Shown here one piece after another: positions 33,700 through 41,912 of a stretch of DNA of 64,000 nucleotides (the first letter of the stretch is position 1; every line of letters starts with the position of its first letter). Below the pieces are notes generated by a model. The model was not told where the DNA came from and did no database searches. It worked only from the letters and a program-made list of their open reading frames with translations. The position numbers were made by a program, and so were the translations under genes. This DNA is from Actinocorallia sp039871655 (GTDB taxonomy: Bacteria; Actinomycetota; Actinomycetes; Streptosporangiales; Streptosporangiaceae), in assembly GCF_039871655.1 (NCBI RefSeq), contig NZ_JBDPLZ010000002.1, positions 124,001 to 188,000 on the forward strand, in the 5' to 3' direction.

Positions 33700-35274
33700 A
33701 TGAGCGACGGTTTCCACGTCTACGACACCACCCTGCGGGACGGATCCCAGCAGGAGGGCCTGAATCTCAGCGTTCAGGACAAGCTGGTCATCGCCCGGCA
33801 CCTGGACTCGCTGGGCGTGAGCTTCATCGAAGGCGGATGGCCCGGCGCCAACCCCAAGGACACCGAGTTCTTCCGGCTCGCCCGCACCGAGCTGGACCTC
33901 AAGCACGCGCAGCTGGCCGCGTTCGGCGCGACCCGCCGAGCCGGTCTGAAGGCCGCCGACGACCCTCAGGTGGCCGCCCTGCGCGATTCCCGTGCCCCGG
34001 TCGTCACCCTGGTGGCCAAAAGCCACGACCGGCACGTGGAACTGGCCCTCCGCACGACGTTGGAAGAGAACCTCGCGATGATCCGCGACACCGTCTCCCA
34101 CCTTCGCGCGGAGGGCCAACGAGTCTTCGTGGACGCCGAGCACTTCTTCGACGGGTTCAAGGCCAACCCCGCCTACGCGCTGGAGGTCGTCCGGACCGCC
34201 GCCGAGGCCGGAGCCGACGTCGTGGCGCTGTGCGACACCAACGGCGGGATGCTGCCGGACGAGCTCGCCGACGTCGTCCACGACGTCGTCGACCTCGGAG
34301 CCCGGGTCGGCATCCACTGCCATGACGACTCCGGCTGCGCGGTCGCCAACTCCCTGGCCGCGGTGCGGGCGGGCGCCACGCACGTCCAGGGCTGCGCCAA
34401 CGGGTACGGGGAGCGGTCGGGCAACGCGAACCTGTTCACCGTCATCGGCAACCTCCAGCTCAAGCGCGGCATGGACCTCGTCGCCGCCGAGCAGCTCGCC
34501 GAGATGACGCGGATCGCGCACGCCGTCTCCGAGGTCACCAACGTGACGCTCAGCTCGCAGGCACCCTACGTCGGCCACTCGGCGTTCGCCCACAAGGCCG
34601 GCCTGCACGCCTCCGCCGTCAAGGTCGACCCGGACCTCTACCAGCACATCGACCCGATGGTCGTCGGCAACGACATGCGCATGCTGGTGTCGTCGATGTC
34701 GGGCCGGGCCTCGGTCGAGCTCAAGGGCAAGGAGCTGGGCTACGACCTGTCCGGACAGAAGGCCGCCGAGGTCGTCTCCCGGGTCAAGGACCTGGAGTCC
34801 CGGGGCTACACCTTCGAGGCCGCCGACGCCTCCTTCGAGCTGCTGCTGCGCGAGGAGCTCGCGGGCTCCCGCACCTCCTACTTCACCGTCGAGTCCTGGC
34901 GGGTCATCGCCGAGCAGCGCCCCGACGGGGTGCAGATCAGCGAGGCCACCGTCAAGGTGCACGCCAAGGGCGAGCGGATCATCGCGACCGGCGAGGGCAA
35001 CGGCCCGGTCAACGCGCTGGACACCGCGTTGCGGTTCGCGCTGGAGCGGCTCTACCCCGAGCTGGCCAACCTGGAGCTGGTGGACTTCAAGGTGCGCATC
35101 CTGGAGGGCTCGCACGGCACCGACGCGATCACCCGGGTGCTCATCGACTCCTCGGACGGCAAGGCCGAGTGGGGCACCGTCGGGGTGGGCGAGAACATCA
35201 TCGCCGCGTCCTGGCAGGCGCTCGAGGAAGCCGTCACCTACTGCCTGCTGCGGGCCGGATACGACCCGTCCTGA
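33700..35274 (+). CDS. cimA: (R)-citramalate synthase
   Basis: Condenses pyruvate and acetyl-CoA to citramalate, the threonine-independent route to 2-oxobutyrate and isoleucine. It is 524 residues. The DRE-TIM barrel opens with YDTTLRDGSQQEGLNLS. The metal ligands include the IHCHDD motif and the NGYGERSGNAN segment. The C-terminal LeuA-dimer regulatory domain (about 395-520, with RVLIDSSDGKAEWGTVGVG) binds the feedback effector in this family. The GWPGANP loop and long linker separate it from 2-isopropylmalate synthase. The Ile-rich leader peptide upstream supports the assignment. A GNAT gene follows 15 nt downstream. Confidence 0.94.
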   Translation: MSDGFHVYDTTLRDGSQQEGLNLSVQDKLVIARHLDSLGVSFIEGGWPGANPKDTEFFRLARTELDLKHAQLAAFGATRRAGLKAADDPQVAALRDSRAPVVTLVAKSHDRHVELALRTTLEENLAMIRDTVSHLRAEGQRVFVDAEHFFDGFKANPAYALEVVRTAAEAGADVVALCDTNGGMLPDELADVVHDVVDLGARVGIHCHDDSGCAVANSLAAVRAGATHVQGCANGYGERSGNANLFTVIGNLQLKRGMDLVAAEQLAEMTRIAHAVSEVTNVTLSSQAPYVGHSAFAHKAGLHASAVKVDPDLYQHIDPMVVGNDMRMLVSSMSGRASVELKGKELGYDLSGQKAAEVVSRVKDLESRGYTFEAADASFELLLREELAGSRTSYFTVESWRVIAEQRPDGVQISEATVKVHAKGERIIATGEGNGPVNALDTALRFALERLYPELANLELVDFKVRILEGSHGTDAITRVLIDSSDGKAEWGTVGVGENIIAASWQALEEAVTYCLLRAGYDPS

Positions 35275-35289
35275 CCGGGTAGACCGAGG

Positions 35290-35571
35290 GTGATGCCTCG
35301 AGTCGCCGACAACAGCGCAGCCTTCCGGTACGAGATCTTCACCGACGAGGGCGACCTGGCGGGTTTCTCCACCTACACCCGCCGGGGCGACCGGGTCGTC
35401 TTCTGGCGGACCGAGATCGCCGACGAGTTCGAGGGCCACGGGCTGGGCGGCGCGCTGGTCCGGGGCGCGATGGAGGACATCCGCGCCCGAGGGCTCAAGG
35501 TGGTGCCCCGCTGCCCGTATGTGCTGGAGTACCTGGAACGCCACCTCGAATACGACGGCCTGCGCGCCTGA
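35290..35571 (+). CDS. Small GNAT acetyltransferase, YjdJ/NATD1 type
   Basis: A 93-residue single-domain protein beginning GTG-ATG (ATG at 35293 is equally possible), with GAGGG upstream. EFEGHGLGGALVRGAMEDIRARG is the acetyl-CoA binding motif, and VVPRCPYVLEYLERHLEY is the C-terminal signature of the minimal GNAT group. The substrate is unknown in bacteria. It follows cimA by 15 nt and is probably co-transcribed, ending at a bidirectional terminator. Confidence 0.87.
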   Translation: MMPRVADNSAAFRYEIFTDEGDLAGFSTYTRRGDRVVFWRTEIADEFEGHGLGGALVRGAMEDIRARGLKVVPRCPYVLEYLERHLEYDGLRA

Positions 35572-35574
35572 GCC

Positions 35575-35606
35575 AGGCCCGCGTCCCCACCCGGGGCGCG
35601 GGCCTT
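35575..35606. terminator. Bidirectional terminator between GNAT and haem oxygenase genes
   Basis: AGGCCCGCG (35575-35583) pairs with CGCGGGCCT (35597-35605), with an inner CCCC/GGGG stem and one bulged T. It lies between two convergent genes. Confidence 0.75.
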
Positions 35607-35622
35607 CGCGCTTTCCGGCCGC

Positions 35623-35970
35623 CTACTTGGGCTCGACCCGCTGGACGACCTCGAAGCCCCACAGCTCCGCGTTGGACGCCGCAGGCCCGCCGTGCCCGTG
35701 CCCGTGGCCGTGGCCCTTCTGGGCGTCCTCGGACGCCTGGGCGTGCCCCTGGGCGAACGCCTGGCTCTTGGTCCAGGCCTGGAAGGCCTCCTCGCTGCTC
35801 CAGCGGGTGTAGACGAGGTACCGGTCGGTGCCGTCCACGGGGCGCAGCAGCTCGAAGCCCTCGAACCCCTCGGAGCCCTCGACCAGGCCGGCCCTGGCCG
35901 CGAACCGCTTCTCCAGCTCGGCCCCCATGCCCTCCGGGACCGTCAGGGCGTTGATCTTGACCACGCTCAT
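35623..35970 (-). CDS. MhuD-like haem-degrading monooxygenase with His-rich insert
   Basis: A 115-residue ferredoxin-like fold protein of the antibiotic-biosynthesis-monooxygenase/IsdG group. MSVVKINALTVPEG, the FEGFELLRPV strand and YTRWSSEEAFQAW closely match what I remember of mycobacterial MhuD, including the active-site Asn at residue 7, the Trp and the His in FAQGH. MhuD opens haem to mycobilin and frees iron. Unusual here is an added HGHGHGHG stretch (about residues 87-94) immediately after the haem-binding helix, which might bind metal. It stands alone, divergent from a CBM2 protein gene, and no iron-box is evident. Confidence 0.78.
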   Translation of the reverse strand: MSVVKINALTVPEGMGAELEKRFAARAGLVEGSEGFEGFELLRPVDGTDRYLVYTRWSSEEAFQAWTKSQAFAQGHAQASEDAQKGHGHGHGHGGPAASNAELWGFEVVQRVEPK

Positions 35971-36128
35971 GCGCTGCTCCTTCGTCGAAACTGTCGATCT
36001 CCACGCTAGCGGGGCGGGATGCGGGGGAGAGGAGGGGCTGTGGAGGAAGGCGTGCGCGAGGTGAACCAGCGGTGGGCTCCGGGCGTCCGAAACCGAGAGA
36101 CCAGTCCGCGCCGGTGGAAGGGAACGTC

Positions 36129-36986
36129 TTGGACGCCGAGGAAGAGCAGCCGATCCGGCCGGAGCCGTCGGGGGACGAGGAGCTGTGGGCGACCGCGCCG
36201 CTCGTCCTGTCGCCCCGGCCGCTGCCCGACGTGGTGTTCGGTTCCGCGCCCTCCAGGCCGCAGGAGCCTCCCGTCATGACGCCGGTGGCGGGCCCCGGGG
36301 AGATCACCGGGCCGCAGCCGGTGGTGGGGGCGCTGCCCGAGGGCGGGCGGCACAGGCGGCGGATGGCATTGCTAGTGGCGGTCGCGATGGCGGGGGCGCT
36401 GGCCGTCGCGCTGGTGGCGGCGGTGCTGTGGCCGTCGGACTCAGGGGACGGGCCGCGCCAGGCCGCGCCCGCCACCAGCGCTCCGGGGACGGGGAGCCCG
36501 CCGGGGGCCGTGCCGCAGAGCGGTGTGACGGAGTCCGGGCAGGGGCCGGAGGAGGGTCCGTCGGCCGGCCGTCCGTCCCCGGCGATGACGGCGGCCGCCG
36601 AGGACCCCGGGCCGGGAGACGGCCCCGCGGCGGGGGAGACGCCTCTGCAGCCTCCGGTCTCAGGGAGCACGGCTCAGGGAATCGGGGTGACTTACCGCAC
36701 GGTCGAGGTCTCGGCAGGGTACTTCGAGGGCGAGGTGACGCTCACCAACGAGACCGGCGCGGAACTACGTGACTGGACGCTCTCCTTCACCTATCCGGGA
36801 GCCTCGATCAGGAACGTCTGGAACGGGCACCTCTGGACGGGAGACGACGGGACGGTGACCGTCACGGGGGACGAGAACACCGCCTCGGTGCCGGCCGGGG
36901 CGTCGGTGACGATCCGGTTCGGCGGGTCGGGTGCGCCGTCCCGGCCGCGGGGCTGTGCCGTGAACGGGAGCGCCTGCGGTTTCTGA
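36129..36986 (+). CDS. Membrane-anchored CBM2 (cellulose-binding-like) protein
   Basis: A 285-residue protein from TTG 36129 with GAAGGGA upstream; GTG 36072 would add 19 residues. An acidic cytoplasmic N-terminus (about 1-75) is followed by a stop-transfer helix (MALLVAVAMAGALAVALVAAV, about 80-100), a Pro/Gly/Ser-rich extracellular linker (about 105-185) and a C-terminal CBM2 domain (VTYRTVEVSAGYFEGEVTLTN to CAVNGSACGF). Conserved CBM2 Trp residues (RDWTL, NVWNGHLW) and the closing Cys pair are there. No catalytic domain is attached. It may bind cell-wall or plant polysaccharide or anchor the envelope; the function is inferred from the domain only. Confidence 0.75.
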   Translation: MDAEEEQPIRPEPSGDEELWATAPLVLSPRPLPDVVFGSAPSRPQEPPVMTPVAGPGEITGPQPVVGALPEGGRHRRRMALLVAVAMAGALAVALVAAVLWPSDSGDGPRQAAPATSAPGTGSPPGAVPQSGVTESGQGPEEGPSAGRPSPAMTAAAEDPGPGDGPAAGETPLQPPVSGSTAQGIGVTYRTVEVSAGYFEGEVTLTNETGAELRDWTLSFTYPGASIRNVWNGHLWTGDDGTVTVTGDENTASVPAGASVTIRFGGSGAPSRPRGCAVNGSACGF

Positions 36987-37017
36987 GCGGGCGGCGCCGG
37001 TGTGAGAGGCTTGGAAC

Positions 37018-37785
37018 GTGCGTATCGCAAGGTTTTCCGCAGGTGAGGAAGTGGCCTTCGGGGTCGTCGAAGGCGAGGAGATCGCGGAGGTCTCGGGCCA
37101 TCCGTTCCTGGGTGAGATCCGCTTCACCGGGGCGAGGTACCCGTTGGCGGACGTCCGGCTGCTGGCGCCCATCCTGCCCAGCAAGGTGATCGCGATCGGC
37201 AGGAACTACGCCGAGCACGCTCGCGAGATGGGCTCCGAGGCACCCGAGGAACCGCTGTTCTTCATGAAGCCGTCCACCTCCGTCATCGGCCCCCACGAGG
37301 CGGTCCAGTACCCGGAGAAGCTCTCTCAGCGCGTCGACTACGAGGGCGAGCTCGCCGTCGTCATCGGCAGGCTGTGCCGCGAGGTGCCGGTCTCCCGCGC
37401 CCAGGAGGTGATCTTCGGCTACACGTGCGCCAACGACGTGACCGCCCGCGATCTCCAGAGCCGGGACGGCCAGTGGACCAGGGCCAAGGGCTTCGACACC
37501 TTCTGCCCGCTGGGCCCCTGGATCGAGACCGTGCTGGATCCGTCCGACCTGGGTATCGAGACCCTGGTCAACGGGGAGGTGCGCCAGGTCTCCCGCACCT
37601 CCGCGATGATCCATGACATCCCCCGCCTCATCGCCCACGTCAGCCAGGTGATGACCCTCCTGCCCGGGGACGTCATCCTCACCGGCACCCCCGAGGGCGT
37701 CGGCCCGCTGGAGATCGGCGACACGGTGAGCGTGCAGATCGAGGGCATCGGCGAGCTGCGCAACCGGGTCGTCGCCCGCGACTGA
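37018..37785 (+). CDS. Fumarylacetoacetate hydrolase family protein
   Basis: A 255-residue FAH-fold enzyme from GTG 37018. IAIGRNYAEHAREMG, the metal-binding Glu in DYEGELAVVIGR and Asp in YTCANDVTARDLQ, Lys in RAKGFDTFCPLGPW and the TGTPEGVGPL loop are complete, so it should be active. Relatives hydrolyse or decarboxylate acylpyruvates and oxaloacetate. In other actinomycetes I recall this gene directly upstream of gltX; here a tRNA-Gln gene follows instead and gltX is not present. The SD is weak (GAGAGG eight nt upstream). Confidence 0.87.
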   Translation: MRIARFSAGEEVAFGVVEGEEIAEVSGHPFLGEIRFTGARYPLADVRLLAPILPSKVIAIGRNYAEHAREMGSEAPEEPLFFMKPSTSVIGPHEAVQYPEKLSQRVDYEGELAVVIGRLCREVPVSRAQEVIFGYTCANDVTARDLQSRDGQWTRAKGFDTFCPLGPWIETVLDPSDLGIETLVNGEVRQVSRTSAMIHDIPRLIAHVSQVMTLLPGDVILTGTPEGVGPLEIGDTVSVQIEGIGELRNRVVARD

Positions 37786-37906
37786 AAACCCCGGTGGCAG
37801 GGGTCTCGGGCGCTTCGGGCAATCGTTTTGGCTAGTGCCCCGGAAGTCCTGTAAGCTTTCCGAGGTCGCCAGGGAACAGCCCGAAAGGGACGGACCCGAA
37901 GCGCGA

Positions 37907-37978
37907 TGGGGTATGGTGTAATCGGCAACACGACTGATTCTGGTTCAGTTATTCTAGGTTCGAGTCCTGGTACCCCAG
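37907..37978 (+). tRNA. tRNA-Gln (CTG anticodon)
   Basis: A 72 nt cloverleaf. Acceptor TGGGGTA pairs with TACCCCA, discriminator G; the anticodon loop is in GATTCTGGTTC with CTG, and the T loop is GGTTCGAGTC. The CCA is not encoded. The charging route is probably Glu-tRNA-Gln amidation by GatCAB encoded at 10.7-14.0 kb. Confidence 0.95.
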
Positions 37979-37996
37979 CTTGAAGTTTTGACTTGT

Positions 37997-38022
37997 GGCG
38001 GGAGTCTCATTGAGACCCCGCC
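37997..38022 (+). terminator. Terminator hairpin after tRNA-Gln
   Basis: GGCGGG-A-GTCTC (37997-38008) pairs with GAGAC-CCCGCC (38012-38022) around an ATT loop with one bulged A, 18 nt after the tRNA. Confidence 0.65.
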
Positions 38023-38175
38023 TTCGTCGTCTCCGGACAATGTTCGCCGAACATATCGGGCCGGGTTCTCGATGAAAGGCCGCCGGCTCCGGCGCGGAAA
38101 CGGACCCTCGCCGTGCACGGGCCGACAGGGCCTCCGCCGGATCTCCGTACGGGATGAACCGCGGGAAGAGCGGCG

Positions 38176-38805
38176 TTGGAGGATTCAGGAGCCTTCACCG
38201 ATGGGGGGACCGTGCCTGCTCAGGGGGCTGTCGAAGAGGAACGCGAGCGGCTCGTCGAGGTGGCGGGCAGGCTTTTCGTGCAGCTGGGATACGACGCCAC
38301 CACGATGCAGATGATCGCGGGTGCCGCGGGGACGAGCGTGCATCAAGCCGGCCTTCTGGTGGGGAGCAAGCAGCAGCTCTATCTGGAGGTGATGAACCGG
38401 TTCACCAGGGCCGAGGCCGAGCACATGCGGGCCGCGGCCGAGCTGGCCACCCCCGACGTGGTGGGGTTGCGCATGCTCGCGGACAGCTACCTGGACTTCT
38501 CGGTGGAGCATCCGGAACTCCGGGCGCTGTGGGTGCACCGCTGGCTGATGGACGCGGCCGACGTGGAGAACGTGGAGGATCTGTACAAACCCCTCGTCGA
38601 CTCCGTGGTGGAGATGTTCAAGGACAAGCTCCGTGAGGACTACGACCTCCAGCTCGGCGTCTGGAACATCATCTGGATCGTCAACGGTTTCATTCACGTC
38701 GGCATCGTCGACGAGAAGGGCCGTCGGCGCTTCGCCGACCACCCGCCGACCCTCCGCCGTTTCCGCGCGTACATGCACGACGTGATCGAACGTATGGCCG
38801 TTTGA
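38176..38805 (+). CDS. TetR family transcriptional regulator
   Basis: A 209-residue regulator. The DNA-binding part reads RLVEVAGRLFVQLGYDATTMQMIAGAAGTSVHQAGLLVGSKQQLY (about 25-70), with an atypical recognition helix lacking the usual YYHF. The C-terminal domain is helical and ends FRAYMHDVIERMAV. TTG 38176 with GGAAG seven nt upstream is chosen; GTG 38212 (197 residues, closer to typical length) is an alternative. It lies alone between tRNA-Gln and the tRNA-Glu pair, with no obvious target beside it and no clear palindrome. Confidence 0.82.
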   Translation: MEDSGAFTDGGTVPAQGAVEEERERLVEVAGRLFVQLGYDATTMQMIAGAAGTSVHQAGLLVGSKQQLYLEVMNRFTRAEAEHMRAAAELATPDVVGLRMLADSYLDFSVEHPELRALWVHRWLMDAADVENVEDLYKPLVDSVVEMFKDKLREDYDLQLGVWNIIWIVNGFIHVGIVDEKGRRRFADHPPTLRRFRAYMHDVIERMAV

Positions 38806-38927
38806 GCCGTGGTCCGCGGGGGCCGGCGGGCGGCGGGAGGGGAAGTCGTTTTGCGTTGTCGCCGATAGCCGGTATCGTTTACCTCGCTGGAGCGCCCCCC
38901 TGAGTCCATCTGGGAAGCACTCTTCCT

Positions 38928-39000
38928 GCCTCCGTCGTCTAGTGGCCCAGGACGCCGCCCTCTCAAGGCGGTAGCGGCGGTTCGAATCCGCTCGGAGGTA
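38928..39000 (+). tRNA. tRNA-Glu (CTC anticodon), copy 1
   Basis: A 73 nt cloverleaf. GCCTCCG pairs with CGGAGGT, discriminator A; the anticodon stem CCGCC/GGCGG encloses CTCTCAA with anticodon CTC, and the T arm is GCGGTTCGAATCCGC. CCA is not encoded. It is identical to copy 2, 27 bp downstream. Confidence 0.95.
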
Positions 39001-39026
39001 CTGGTTCCTTCTTAATTTCATAGCTT

Positions 39027-39099
39027 GCCTCCGTCGTCTAGTGGCCCAGGACGCCGCCCTCTCAAGGCGGTAGCGGCGGTTCGAATCCGCTCGGAGGTA
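39027..39099 (+). tRNA. tRNA-Glu (CTC anticodon), copy 2
   Basis: The 73 nt sequence is identical to copy 1, with anticodon CTC. It is followed 10 nt later by a strong terminator, so both copies are probably cut from one transcript. Confidence 0.95.
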
Positions 39100-39108
39100 C
39101 GTACGCGT

Positions 39109-39138
39109 AAACCCTCTCCCTTCATGGGAGGGGGTTTT
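39109..39138 (+). terminator. Terminator of tRNA-Glu transcript
   Basis: AAACCCTCTCCC (39109-39120) pairs with GGGAGGGGGTTT (39126-39137) around TTCAT, ending in TTTT. It has twelve pairs including one G-U. Confidence 0.87.
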
Positions 39139-39253
39139 CGCCTTTTCCCGGGAGCCTTCATAAGGTCCCTCTCATGTAGCGAGAATCCTGCTCTTGTCGT
39201 TTTTGGCATCGAGTGCCACCATGGCTCGTGCCAATCGATGTGGAGGTAGGACC

Positions 39254-40060
39254 ATGGGGCGTCTGACGGGCAAGGTGGCGTTCATCACCGGTGCCGCGCG
39301 AGGTCAGGGCAGGGCTGAGGCCGTACGGCTCGCCGCCGAGGGCGCGGACGTCATCGCGGTCGACCTCGTCGGGCCGGCCAGTGACTACGTCAGGTACGAG
39401 CCCGCCACGCAGGACGAACTGGACGAGACCGTCAAGCTCGTGGAGGAGCAGGGGCGGCGGATCCTGGCCCGGAAGGCCGACGTGCGCGATCTGGCCGCGC
39501 TGGAGGCCGTGGTGCAGGAGGGCGTCTCCCTGTTCGGACGGCTGGACGTGGTGGTGGCCAACGCGGGGATCGTGAACTACGGCCGCACCTGGGAGCTGAC
39601 CGAGGAACAGTGGCAGGACATCATCGACGTCAACCTCACCGGGGTGTGGAAGACGGTCAAGGCCACCGTCCCGACGCTCATCGAGCAGGGGCAGGGCGGT
39701 TCCGTCATCCTCATCAGCTCGGTGGCGGGCCTGAAGGGGCTGCCGTTCCTCGCCCACTACGCGAGCTCCAAGCACGGCGTCGTGGGCCTGGCCAAGGTCC
39801 TGGCCAACGAGCTGGGCGAGCACGACATCAGGGTCAACACGATCCACCCGCACGGCGTCAGGACGGGCATGACCGACACGTCGATGACGGACTACCTGGA
39901 GCAGTCCCCCATGCTCGGGACCATCTTCATGCCGACGCTGCCCTACCAGATGGTCGAGCCGGAGGACATCGCCAACATGGTCGCCTTCCTGGCCTCCGAC
40001 GAGGGCAAGTACATCACCGGCGCCCAGCTGCCGGTGGACCTCGGCGCACTCAACCGCTGA
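39254..40060 (+). CDS. Mycofactocin-coupled SDR family oxidoreductase
   Basis: A 268-residue short-chain dehydrogenase from ATG 39254 with GGAGG seven nt upstream. The cofactor motif is GAARGQGRAEAVRLA, NAG in VVANAGIVNYG, catalytic Ser in LISSVAGLKG and YxxxK in HYASSKHGV. The family mark is the insert DLVGPASDYVRYEPATQDELDETVKLVEEQGRRI after beta2, typical of SDRs that keep NAD bound and are re-oxidised by mycofactocin. No mycofactocin synthesis gene is in this window. Its last 11 bp overlap the convergent nhaA-like gene. The substrate is probably an alcohol or carveol-like compound, by family only. Confidence 0.8.
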   Translation: MGRLTGKVAFITGAARGQGRAEAVRLAAEGADVIAVDLVGPASDYVRYEPATQDELDETVKLVEEQGRRILARKADVRDLAALEAVVQEGVSLFGRLDVVVANAGIVNYGRTWELTEEQWQDIIDVNLTGVWKTVKATVPTLIEQGQGGSVILISSVAGLKGLPFLAHYASSKHGVVGLAKVLANELGEHDIRVNTIHPHGVRTGMTDTSMTDYLEQSPMLGTIFMPTLPYQMVEPEDIANMVAFLASDEGKYITGAQLPVDLGALNR

Positions 40061-41912
40061 CGTCCGCGCGGGACTCCTCCAACGCCCGGGCGAGGGTCCG
40101 GGCGTCGAAGGGGCCGGTGTGGCGGCGGTCGCCGATGAAGAAGGTCGGGGTGCCGCGGGCGCCGCTGGCCTCCGCGCTGGCGATGTCGGCGCGGACCCGG
40201 CCGGCGGTGCGCTCCTCGTCCAGGTCCCGCAGGAACCGCTCGACGTCCAGGCCGAGCTCGGCGGCGTAACCGGTGAGGTCCTCGAACTCGAGTTCGTCCT
40301 GGTGGGCGAAGAGCAGGTCGTGCATCTCCCAGAAGCGGTCCTGGAAACCGGCGGAGACGGCGGCGCGGGCGGCCAGCTCGGCGTGCGGGTGCACGTCGGC
40401 GAGGGGCAGGTGCCGGAAGACGTAGCGCAGCTCGGGTCCGAAGTGCTCCCGCAGCTCGCGTGCGGCTCCCGTGGCCTTGGCGCAGAAGGGGCACTCGAAG
40501 TCGCCGTACTCCACCAGGGTGAGGGGCGCGTCGAGGGGACCTCTGACGTGGTCGACGCCGGGGTCCACGGGCCGGTCGAGGAACCGGGGCAGGTCGGCGT
40601 CACCCTCGCCCAGGAACCGGGCGGAGATCTGGAACAGCAGCCATCCGAGGGCCGTCGCGGCCGCCGCGGCGATGAGGATGCCGACGACGACCTCGTCCCG
40701 CATGACCTGGTCGTCGAAGGCGAGCCCGGCGATGAGCAGGGAGACGGTGAACCCGATACCGGAAAGGGCCGCGCCGCTCAGGACATGGCCCTTTCCGACG
40801 CCCTGGGGCAGTCGTCCGAGGCCGAGCCGGGAGGCGGCGAGGGCGGTCCCGCCCACGCCCGCCAGCTTGCCCAGGACCAGGGCGCAGACCACGCCCCAGG
40901 TGAGCGGGGAGGCGAGCGCCTCGCCGAGGACGCCGCCGCGCAGGTCGACCCCGGCGTTGGCCAGCGCGAACAGGGGGACGACGACGTAACCGGCCCACGG
41001 GTGCAGCGCCAGCTGCAGCCGCTCGTTGATCGACACCGCCCGCTGCACCCCCTGGCGGGCATGGAACCCCACCTCGACGTGGGGTGACTGCCGGAAGGCG
41101 CGGAAGTACCCGGCGGCTCTCTCCACGGCGTCGCGGGCCGGCTCGTGGGAGGCGACGAGCAGCCCGCCGAGCATTCCGGCGATGGAGCCGTGCAGGCCCG
41201 ACTCGTAGGCGGCCAGCCACAATCCCAGCCCGGCCAGGACGTACGGGGCGGCGCGCCAGACCCCCAGGCGGCTCAGCAGCCAGATCGTCCCGCACATGAC
41301 GGCCATGGCGATCAGCGCGGGCGGGTGGAGTTCGCCGGAGTAGACCAGGCCGATCACGCCCACCGCGACGATGTCGTCGATGACGGTGAAGACCAGCAGG
41401 AAGATCCGCAGCTGGGTGGAGAACCTGGGGCCGACCAGGGCCAGCGCGCCGAGCATGAACGCGGTGTCGGTGCCGATGACCACGCCCCAGCCCTGCGCGG
41501 CGGGCGCCGACGGGTTGAACGCCAGGTAGATCGCCGCGGGGACGAGGACGCCGCCGATCGCCGCGGCCATGGGGACGGCGGCGCGGCGCGGCTCGGTCAG
41601 CTCGCCCACGGAGAACTCGTGCCGCACCTCCAGGCCGACGACGAAGAAGAACACCGCCATCAGGCCGTCGTTCACCCAGTGCTCGAGGTCCATCGACAAC
41701 GTGGCGTCCCCGAAGGAGACGGACGCCTTCAGCCGCCACAGGGACTCGTACAGGTGGGACCAGGGGGAGTTCGCCCAGGCCAGGGCCAGCACGGCGGCGG
41801 CGAGCAGCAGCCCGGCGCTGCCCGCCTCGGTGGTCAGGAAACGCCTGAGGGGGGCGGACAGCTGCTCCAGCAGCGCGCCCCCGCCTGCACGGGTCTCGTC
41901 GTTCGTCGCCAT
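40050..41912 (-). CDS. nhaA: NhaA Na+/H+ antiporter fused to DsbA-like thioredoxin domain
   Basis: A 620-residue protein from ATG 41912; the open frame upstream is not family-like. Residues about 1-420 are NhaA: LEHWVNDGLMAVFFFVVGLEV, the transport Asp pair in FTVIDDIVAVGVIGL and GIGFTVSLLIAGLAF. After a linker (FLDRPVDPGVDHVRG) a DsbA-type domain follows with CPFC in EYGDFECPFCAKATG and the cis-Pro loop GTPTFFIG. A fusion like this is known in actinobacteria, with unclear purpose; the redox domain could face either side. It ends inside the convergent SDR gene (11 bp overlap). Confidence 0.92.
   Translation of the reverse strand: MATNDETRAGGGALLEQLSAPLRRFLTTEAGSAGLLLAAAVLALAWANSPWSHLYESLWRLKASVSFGDATLSMDLEHWVNDGLMAVFFFVVGLEVRHEFSVGELTEPRRAAVPMAAAIGGVLVPAAIYLAFNPSAPAAQGWGVVIGTDTAFMLGALALVGPRFSTQLRIFLLVFTVIDDIVAVGVIGLVYSGELHPPALIAMAVMCGTIWLLSRLGVWRAAPYVLAGLGLWLAAYESGLHGSIAGMLGGLLVASHEPARDAVERAAGYFRAFRQSPHVEVGFHARQGVQRAVSINERLQLALHPWAGYVVVPLFALANAGVDLRGGVLGEALASPLTWGVVCALVLGKLAGVGGTALAASRLGLGRLPQGVGKGHVLSGAALSGIGFTVSLLIAGLAFDDQVMRDEVVVGILIAAAAATALGWLLFQISARFLGEGDADLPRFLDRPVDPGVDHVRGPLDAPLTLVEYGDFECPFCAKATGAARELREHFGPELRYVFRHLPLADVHPHAELAARAAVSAGFQDRFWEMHDLLFAHQDELEFEDLTGYAAELGLDVERFLRDLDEERTAGRVRADIASAEASGARGTPTFFIGDRRHTGPFDARTLARALEESRADVSG

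Noticed and set aside
38928..39099. Two identical tRNA-Glu sequences as possible attL/attR of an integrated element
   Set aside because: Only 27 bp separate them, both are full tRNAs sharing one terminator, and no integrase gene is near. Tandem duplication is the simpler reading.
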